From an uncultured Alistipes sp. (lineage in GTDB: Bacteria > Bacteroidota > Bacteroidia > Bacteroidales > Rikenellaceae): a stretch of 11,549 bases of DNA. Both the position numbers and the translations under genes were made by a program. Of the stretch, positions 6,815-11,549 are shown piece after piece. Under the pieces are notes generated by a model. The model had not been told where the DNA came from and ran no database searches. It saw only the letters and a list, made by a program, of their open reading frames with translations. Numbering within the stretch: position 1 is the first letter of the stretch; every line of letters begins with the position of its first letter. The DNA is taken from the NCBI GenBank assembly GCA_900542505.1, contig UQNV01000057.1:1-11549 (forward strand), read 5' to 3'.

Positions 6815-7807
6815 TTAGTCTTTGTCAAGTTTGTAGATAGATACGTCCATACCGAACTTAAGGTTGAGCGAGGCCAGCAATTCATCGAGCTCCGTCAGCG
6901 ACTTCTTGCCGAAGTTGCGGAACTTCAGCAGGTCGTTGCGGTTGAGCTTCACCAGGTCGCCTACGGTGTCCACATCGGCGGCCTTCAGACAGTTGAGCGC
7001 ACGTACGCTCAGGTCCTGGTCCGAAAGCTTCGTCTTCAGCAGTTGGCGCATGTGAAGCACATCCTCGTCGAACTCCTCGGCGCCGTTCGTATCCTCCATG
7101 TTCACCGTAATCTTCTCGTCGGAGAAGAGCATGAAGTGCTGGATGAGAATCTTCGCGGCCTCCTTGAGTGCCTCCTTGGGATGAATCGACCCGTCGGTAG
7201 TAATCTCTATGTTGAGCTTCTCGTAGTCGGTCTTCTGCTCGACACGGTAGTTCTCCACAGAGTATTTCACGTTCTTGATGGGCGTGAAAATCGAGTCGAT
7301 GGGCAACGTTCCGAATTCGCAGTCGGCCGGCATGTTCTCCTCCGAGGGAACATAGCCGCGGCCCTTGCCAATCGTGAGCGTCATCTGCATCTTCGTGCCC
7401 GGAGCCAGGTGGCAAATCACCAGGTCGGGGTTCAGCACCTTGAAGAACGACAAGTAATTCGAGATATATCCGGCAGTCAGCTCCGTCACACCCGCAACGT
7501 TAATGGACACCTTTTCGGCATCCTGATTATCGACTGTGCGGATAAAACGAACCTGCTTCAGATTGAGGATAATGTCAATCATACCCTCCATCACACCGGG
7601 GATGGCGGCAAACTCGTGGTCGACACCGGCGACCTTGACAGTCGTGATTGCATATCCCTCCAGCGAAGAGAGCAGAATACGACGCAAAGCGTTACCGACA
7701 GTCATACCGAACCCGGGCTCCAGCGGTCGGAATTCGAACTTTCCGAACGACGGAGTGGATTCGAGCATAATAACCTTCTTAGGTTTCTGGAATGCTAAAA
7801 TTGCCAT
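6815..7807 (-). CDS. rpoA: DNA-directed RNA polymerase subunit alpha
   Basis: A 330-residue alpha subunit. The N-terminal domain (about 1-235) directs dimer formation and polymerase assembly and contains the conserved [15 protein letters not shown] (39-53). The C-terminal domain (about 255-330) binds upstream promoter DNA and activators. It contains [12 protein letters not shown] (267-277 region), aligning R269 and N272 with the DNA-contacting R265 and N268 of E. coli, and [12 protein letters not shown] (297-307 region). Length and both domains are complete. It lies 23 bases after rpsD and 2 bases before rplQ. The start region (CAATTCAATATT before ATG) is A/T-rich without Shine-Dalgarno, as expected in this phylum. 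Confidence 0.98.
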   Translation of the reverse strand: MAILAFQKPKKVIMLESTPSFGKFEFRPLEPGFGMTVGNALRRILLSSLEGYAITTVKVAGVDHEFAAIPGVMEGMIDIILNLKQVRFIRTVDNQDAEKVSINVAGVTELTAGYISNYLSFFKVLNPDLVICHLAPGTKMQMTLTIGKGRGYVPSEENMPADCEFGTLPIDSIFTPIKNVKYSVENYRVEQKTDYEKLNIEITTDGSIHPKEALKEAAKILIQHFMLFSDEKITVNMEDTNGAEEFDEDVLHMRQLLKTKLSDQDLSVRALNCLKAADVDTVGDLVKLNRNDLLKFRNFGKKSLTELDELLASLNLKFGMDVSIYKLDKD

Positions 7808-7830
7808 AATATTGAATTGCTGTTAAATTA

Positions 7831-8439
7831 CTACTTCGAGTAGAGTTCGACGATGAGCTGCTCCTTGATGTTCTCAGGAATCTCCTCGCGCTCCGGAGTC
7901 TGCAGGAACTTGCCGCTCATGGTGGCGTTGTCCCACTCCAGCCAGGCGTAGCGGCTCTTCGAACCGCCGGCGAGGGATGCCGTGATGACTTCGAGGCTCT
8001 TCGACTTCTCGCGAACCGATACCACGTCGCCCACGCGGAGCGAATACGACGGTACGTTCACTACGCTCCCGTTCACGCAGATGTGGCAGTGCGATACGAG
8101 CTGACGGGCAGCTGCGCGCGTCGGAGCGATACCCAAGCGGTAAACAACGTTGTCCAGACGGCACTCGAGCAGCTTCAGCAGGTTCTCACCCGTGATACCG
8201 CCCATACGGGCAGCCTGCTCGTACGTACGCGAGAACTGCTTCTCCAGCAGACCGTAGGTATACTTGGCCTTCTGCTTCTCGCTCAGCTGCGTACCGTACT
8301 CGGAAATCTTCTTGCGCTTGCGCGCCAGGCCATGCTGTCCGGGAGGATAGTTGCGCTTTTCGAGCACTCTGTCCGCACCGTAAATTGCTTCACCGAACTT
8401 TCTGGCGATTTTAGATTTTGGTCCTATATATCTTCCCAT
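7831..8439 (-). CDS. rpsD: Small-subunit ribosomal protein S4 (uS4)
   Basis: A 202-residue primary 16S rRNA-binding protein that starts assembly of the 30S body. It begins [17 protein letters not shown], has the NYPPGQHG and [19 protein letters not shown] segments, and an S4 RNA-binding domain at about 92-155 ([40 protein letters not shown]). The N-terminal region lacks the four-cysteine zinc knuckle of some bacterial S4 proteins, so it is of the zinc-free type. In E. coli S4 represses the alpha operon by binding its mRNA leader. Here the 106-base spacer before rpsD is unusually long for this cluster and rich in small hairpins (see separate entry). Confidence 0.98.
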   Translation of the reverse strand: MGRYIGPKSKIARKFGEAIYGADRVLEKRNYPPGQHGLARKRKKISEYGTQLSEKQKAKYTYGLLEKQFSRTYEQAARMGGITGENLLKLLECRLDNVVYRLGIAPTRAAARQLVSHCHICVNGSVVNVPSYSLRVGDVVSVREKSKSLEVITASLAGGSKSRYAWLEWDNATMSGKFLQTPEREEIPENIKEQLIVELYSK

Positions 8440-8489
8440 GGTTTTACTTTGATTAAAGAGTTGTTAAGTTGTAAGCTCCGTTCCGTCTC

Positions 8490-8537
8490 CGGGCTGAGGC
8501 CCGCTGTGCGGCCCCGCAACTGCCCCGGACGGTCCGG
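8490..8537 (-). promoter_or_regulatory. Structured spacer between rpsK and rpsD: three successive hairpins
   Basis: Three small GC-rich hairpins stand in a row in the 106-base gap: 8490-8494 with 8499-8503, 8507-8510 with 8515-8518, and 8525-8529 with 8533-8537 (3-base loop). Toward rpsD the sequence turns A/T-rich up to the start codon. No T run follows a hairpin closely, so a simple terminator is unlikely. A control site for S4 expression or an mRNA-processing site is possible but not shown. Confidence 0.4.
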
Positions 8538-8545
8538 CACCGGAA

Positions 8546-8935
8546 TTATACACGGCGACGGTTGGGAGCACGGCAACCGTTGTGCGGCAGCGGAGTGACG
8601 TCGATAATCTCCATCACCTCGATACCTGCACCGTGGATGGTACGCACGGCCGACTCGCGACCTGCACCGGGACCCTTGACATAAACCTTCACCTTGCGGA
8701 GACCCATGTCGTAGGCTACCTTTGCGCAATCGGCGGCCGACGTCTGAGCGGCATACGGAGTATTCTTCTTCGAACCACGGAAGCCCATCTTACCGGCCGA
8801 CGACCAGCTGATGACGTCACCCACCTCGTTGGTAATCGTGATGATGACGTTGTTGAAAGTCGAGTGTACGTAAGCGTTGCCCACGGCACCTACCTTCACG
8901 ACCTTTTTCTTGACTGTTCCAGTTTTCTTTGCCAT
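8546..8935 (-). CDS. rpsK: Small-subunit ribosomal protein S11 (uS11)
   Basis: A 129-residue protein of the 30S platform, where it contacts the 3' region of 16S rRNA near the mRNA exit. Visible signatures: [20 protein letters not shown] (21-40), [35 protein letters not shown], and the invariant end [15 protein letters not shown]. The length is normal and no part is missing. It begins 13 bases after rpsM, in the usual rpsM-rpsK order. The spacer to rpsD is long. Confidence 0.98.
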   Translation of the reverse strand: MAKKTGTVKKKVVKVGAVGNAYVHSTFNNVIITITNEVGDVISWSSAGKMGFRGSKKNTPYAAQTSAADCAKVAYDMGLRKVKVYVKGPGAGRESAVRTIHGAGIEVMEIIDVTPLPHNGCRAPNRRRV

Positions 8936-8948
8936 AATTCTCTAAAGA

Positions 8949-9329
8949 TTACTTAGTTGCCTTTTTCTTGTTTGCGACCGTCTTCTTCTTGCCCTTGCGG
9001 GTGCGGGCGTTGTTCTTGGTCGACTGGCCACGGACGGGAAGACCCAGACGGTGACGGATGCCGCGGTAGCAACCGATATCCATCAGGCGCTTGATATTGA
9101 GCTGAACCATCGAACGGCACTCGCCCTCGACCTTGATGCCCATCTCGGCAATCGTCGAACGAATGGCGCCTACCTGCTCATCGGTCCAGTCCTGTACTTT
9201 GACGTCGTAGCTGATACCTGCGCCGTCGAGAATCTTGCGGGCAGTCGAACGACCGATACCGTAGATATAGGTCAGACCGATTTCGCCCTGCTTGTTTTTT
9301 GGTAAATCTACACCAACTATACGTGCCAT
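8949..9329 (-). CDS. rpsM: Small-subunit ribosomal protein S13 (uS13)
   Basis: A 126-residue protein of the 30S head that bridges to the large subunit and contacts tRNA. It begins [20 protein letters not shown], then [14 protein letters not shown] (helix-hairpin-helix part), and has the conserved [17 protein letters not shown] followed by [13 protein letters not shown]. The very basic tail (about 110-126) is the P-site-contacting extension. Upstream is an A-rich stretch (AAGAAGAAAAAG) before ATG. It lies 34 bases after rpmJ. Confidence 0.98.
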   Translation of the reverse strand: MARIVGVDLPKNKQGEIGLTYIYGIGRSTARKILDGAGISYDVKVQDWTDEQVGAIRSTIAEMGIKVEGECRSMVQLNIKRLMDIGCYRGIRHRLGLPVRGQSTKNNARTRKGKKKTVANKKKATK

Positions 9330-9363
9330 AAATCTTTTTCTTCTTAAATAAACCGTTTAAACA

Positions 9364-9480
9364 TTACCCTTGGCGCATTTTAAACTTGGGATTTTTCTTG
9401 CAGATGACGTAAAGTTTGCCCTTACGCTTCACAATCTTGCAATCCTCGCTTCTCTTTTTGATGGATGCTTTAACTTTCAT
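9364..9480 (-). CDS. rpmJ: Large-subunit ribosomal protein L36 (bL36)
   Basis: A 38-residue protein between infA and rpsM, the normal place for rpmJ. The product reads [20 protein letters not shown], then [18 protein letters not shown], ending at TAA (9366-9364). L36 helps shape 23S rRNA and in many bacteria holds a zinc ion through three Cys and one His. Here C14 and C27 remain, but the first ligand is S11 and the His position is F33, so zinc binding by this set is unlikely and the protein should be treated as a zinc-independent form. It starts 20 bases after infA. Small size makes it easy to miss in automatic annotation, but length, start, end motif (RQG) and position all agree. Confidence 0.96.
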   Translation of the reverse strand: MKVKASIKKRSEDCKIVKRKGKLYVICKKNPKFKMRQG

Positions 9481-9500
9481 GATTTCAAGCAATCAAAATG

Positions 9501-9719
9501 TTATTTGTAACGGAAGGAGATACGCCCCTTGGTCAAGTCGTAAGGGGTCATCTCCACTTTTACCTTATCGCCGGGAAGAATCTTGATGTAATGCATGCGC
9601 ATTTTACCCGAGATGTGCGCGGTCAGAATATGTCCGTTGTCCAGCTCGACGCGGAACATCGCGTTGGAGAGGGCTTCGATAATCGTACCGTCCCGTTCGA
9701 TAGCAGCTTGCTTTGCCAT
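9501..9719 (-). CDS. infA: Translation initiation factor IF-1
   Basis: A 72-residue single OB-fold protein that binds the ribosomal A site and helps IF-2 and IF-3 during initiation. The sequence follows the family along its full length: [37 protein letters not shown], and the end [12 protein letters not shown]. It lies 6 bases after map and 20 bases before rpmJ. The start has A/T-rich upstream sequence (AAAAAATTAAGACTCT). Length and motifs are normal. Confidence 0.98.
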   Translation of the reverse strand: MAKQAAIERDGTIIEALSNAMFRVELDNGHILTAHISGKMRMHYIKILPGDKVKVEMTPYDLTKGRISFRYK

Positions 9720-9725
9720 AGAGTC

Positions 9726-10502
9726 TTAATTTTTTAGCGTTTTCTCGATGATACTGAAATCCGTCAGAACATCGGGGCCGTCCTTGCGGATTGCAACGGC
9801 AAACTCGAAGTGTGCCGATGGTTTGCGGTCCTTGGTTCTGACCGTCCAGCCATCCCGTTCGAAAACCACCGCCTTGGTCCCCATGTTAATCATGGGTTCG
9901 ATGCAGATGACCATGCCCTCCTTCAGGAGAGGTCCTCTGCCGCGCGCGCCGTAATTGGGAACTCCCGGGTCTTCGTGCATCCTGCGACCCAATCCGTGTC
10001 CCTCCAGTTCACGCACCACGCCATAACCGTAGTGCTCGGCGTGCTCCTGCACGGCCGCCGAGATATCGCCTACGCGATTTCCCGCCTTGGCCTGCGCCGT
10101 ACCTTTATAAAGAGCCTCTTTGGTGACCTCAAGCAACTGCCGTACTTCCTCGGCAATCTCTCCCACGGCGAACGTATACGCCGAATCACCAACAAACCCC
10201 TTCATAAACGTACCACAATCGACCGAAACGATGTCGCCCTCCTTGAGGACGCATTTCGAGGATGGGATACCGTGGACTACCTGCTCGTTGACCGATATGC
10301 ACAACGACGCAGGATAACCCTCGTACCCGAGGAATGCCGGAACTGCCCCATGCGAACGGATAAAATCTTCGGCTATCTTATCCAACTCCTTGGTGGTGAC
10401 GCCGGGCGCGATGTGGCGACCCACCTCCGCCAGCGTCTCGCTCACCAGGATGTTGTTTTCGCGAAGCAGCTCGATTTCCTCGTCTGTCTTTAAGTAAATC
10501 AT
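9726..10502 (-). CDS. map: Methionine aminopeptidase, type I
   Basis: Removes the N-terminal methionine from new proteins. The 258-residue product has the five metal ligands of the family: D95, D106, H169 (in EGHGLGRRMHEDPG), E202 (IEPM) and E233 (HFEFAV), plus the catalytic histidines H77 and H176. Each is offset by two from the E. coli numbering, so the fold is complete and without insertions. There is no N-terminal zinc-finger extension, consistent with the basic bacterial type Ia form. The frame could open two codons earlier at a TTG (10508), but the ATG at 10502 (MIYLKTDEEIELL) is the natural choice. It lies 25 bases after secY and 6 bases before infA; the secY-map-infA order is common in bacteria. 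Confidence 0.97.
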   Translation of the reverse strand: MIYLKTDEEIELLRENNILVSETLAEVGRHIAPGVTTKELDKIAEDFIRSHGAVPAFLGYEGYPASLCISVNEQVVHGIPSSKCVLKEGDIVSVDCGTFMKGFVGDSAYTFAVGEIAEEVRQLLEVTKEALYKGTAQAKAGNRVGDISAAVQEHAEHYGYGVVRELEGHGLGRRMHEDPGVPNYGARGRGPLLKEGMVICIEPMINMGTKAVVFERDGWTVRTKDRKPSAHFEFAVAIRKDGPDVLTDFSIIEKTLKN

Positions 10503-10527
10503 GTTCAAGAACTCTAAAAATCGCCCG

Positions 10528-11549
10528 TCAATGGCGTCCCTGGATTCGGCCCGTCTTCATCAGACCGTCGTAGTGACGCATCAACAGGTAGCTCTCTATC
10601 TGCTTGAGAGTGTCGAGCACCACGCCGACCATAATCAGCAGCGACGTTCCGCCGTAGAAATAGGCGAAGGCCTGCTGGATGCCCAGGAACTTCATCGCCA
10701 GTGCGGGAAGAATCGCTACGATGGCGAGGAAAATCGAACCCGGGAGGGTGATGCGCGTCATGATGGTATCGATGTAGTTCACGGTCTGCTTACCCGGTTT
10801 CACTCCCGGGATGAAGCCGCCGTTGCGCTTCATGTCATCGGCCATCATTTGAGGATTGATGATGATTGCCGTGTAGAAGTAGGTGAAGGCAATCACCAGC
10901 ACTGCAAGCGTAAAGTTGTACCAGAAGCCGGTCATCGAGCTGAACGCCGAAGCAAAGTCCGGAGCGACATTGGTGAACAGCGCCGGAATAAACATCAGAG
11001 CCTGCGCGAAGATGATAGGCATCACATTCGCGGCATTCATCTTCAGGGGGATGTACTGACGTACGCCTCCGTACTGCTTATTGCCGACAATACGCTTTGC
11101 ATACTGTACAGGCACCTTGCGGACAGCCTGCACGAGGGCAATCGTCGCCATGAAGACAAGGAAGAGCAGCACCAGCTCCAGAATCAGCATGATGGCGCTA
11201 CCCGAGGCGGTCTGCAAGCGCGCGTTGATTTCGGCCAACAGCGCGTGGGGCAGACGTGCCACGATACCAATCATGATGATGAGCGAGATACCGTTGCCGA
11301 TACCCTTGTCCGTAATCTTCTCGCCGAGCCACATGATGAACATGGTGCCGGCAATCAGAATCGTCGTCGCATAGCAAACGAACCCGAACGAGTTGCCGTA
11401 GACGAACGCGTCGGGAACCTGGTGGTAGAGGTTCGCAATGTAGGCGGGTCCCTGGAGAATCAACACGGCGATAGTCAGGAAACGCGTCCACTGGTTCATC
11501 TTGCGGCGGCCGCTCTCACCCTCCTTCTGCATCTTCTGGAAATACGGAA
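10528..11549 (-). CDS. secY: Protein translocase subunit SecY (5' end cut by window)
   Basis: Central channel subunit of the SecYEG inner-membrane translocase, which carries signal-peptide proteins across the membrane. The frame runs off the right edge: the last visible codons read PYFQK before MQKEGESGRRKMNQWTR, so the ATG at 11532 is internal and roughly the first 100 residues (plug and first two helices) are missing. About 339 residues remain, with eight hydrophobic segments fitting TM3-TM10. Conserved landmarks are WLGEKITDKGIGNGISLII, the cytosolic loop GGFIPGVKPGKQT that contacts ribosome and SecA, and LDTLKQIESYLLMRHYDG near the C-terminus. It ends TGA at 10528, 25 bases before map. 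Exported proteins in this window with signal peptides are typical SecY clients. Confidence 0.97.
   Translation of the reverse strand, partial: PYFQKMQKEGESGRRKMNQWTRFLTIAVLILQGPAYIANLYHQVPDAFVYGNSFGFVCYATTILIAGTMFIMWLGEKITDKGIGNGISLIIMIGIVARLPHALLAEINARLQTASGSAIMLILELVLLFLVFMATIALVQAVRKVPVQYAKRIVGNKQYGGVRQYIPLKMNAANVMPIIFAQALMFIPALFTNVAPDFASAFSSMTGFWYNFTLAVLVIAFTYFYTAIIINPQMMADDMKRNGGFIPGVKPGKQTVNYIDTIMTRITLPGSIFLAIVAILPALAMKFLGIQQAFAYFYGGTSLLIMVGVVLDTLKQIESYLLMRHYDGLMKTGRIQGRH

Noticed and set aside
10503..10508. TTG start two codons upstream of map
   Set aside because: The ATG at 10502 is a better start and gives the family-typical N-terminus.

Overview
The window looks like chromosomal sequence from a GC-rich member of the Bacteroidota, most likely Alistipes or another Rikenellaceae. 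The evidence is the family-typical lysyl-tRNA synthetase with a C-terminal extension, PepSY-like and DUF6624-type exported proteins, GC-rich codon usage, start codons preceded by A/T-rich sequence rather than a strong Shine-Dalgarno, and one clear Bacteroidota -7 promoter motif (TAnnTTTG). The genus is an inference from content and composition. The first 51 bases are not biological: they are an Illumina Nextera i5 adapter with its index and transposase mosaic end, left untrimmed at the contig end.

Layout: (1) 1-51 adapter. (2) 52-253, a short intergenic region with a strong hairpin terminator and the lysS promoter. (3) 254-4184, a plus-strand run: lysS, an exported calcineurin-like metallophosphoesterase, a four-helix membrane ORF, and tpiA. 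The membrane ORF has no stop codon and reads in frame straight into tpiA. The run ends at a 17-bp-stem terminator, which faces a second terminator serving the opposite strand. (4) 4375-5659, two minus-strand genes for exported proteins: a PepSY-like (PF11396-type) protein and a DUF6624-type protein. (5) 5660-6156, about 500 bp without a convincing gene, containing a GC-rich stretch and a nine-copy 9-bp tandem repeat. (6) 6157-11549, on the minus strand, the distal spc/alpha ribosomal cluster in transcription order: secY (truncated by the window edge), map, infA, rpmJ, rpsM, rpsK, rpsD, rpoA, rplQ, closed by a strong terminator.

The ribosomal block supplies protein export (SecY), N-terminal methionine removal (Map), initiation (IF-1), small- and large-subunit proteins and the RNA polymerase alpha subunit from one conserved transcription unit. 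The left block joins tRNA charging and glycolysis with an exported phosphoesterase.

I did not find a new defence, mobile or biosynthetic system. The points worth a second look are the adapter remnant and the spurious peptides it creates, the membrane-ORF/tpiA read-through, the structured rpsK-rpsD spacer, the half-degenerate zinc site in L36, and the repeat-bearing gap.
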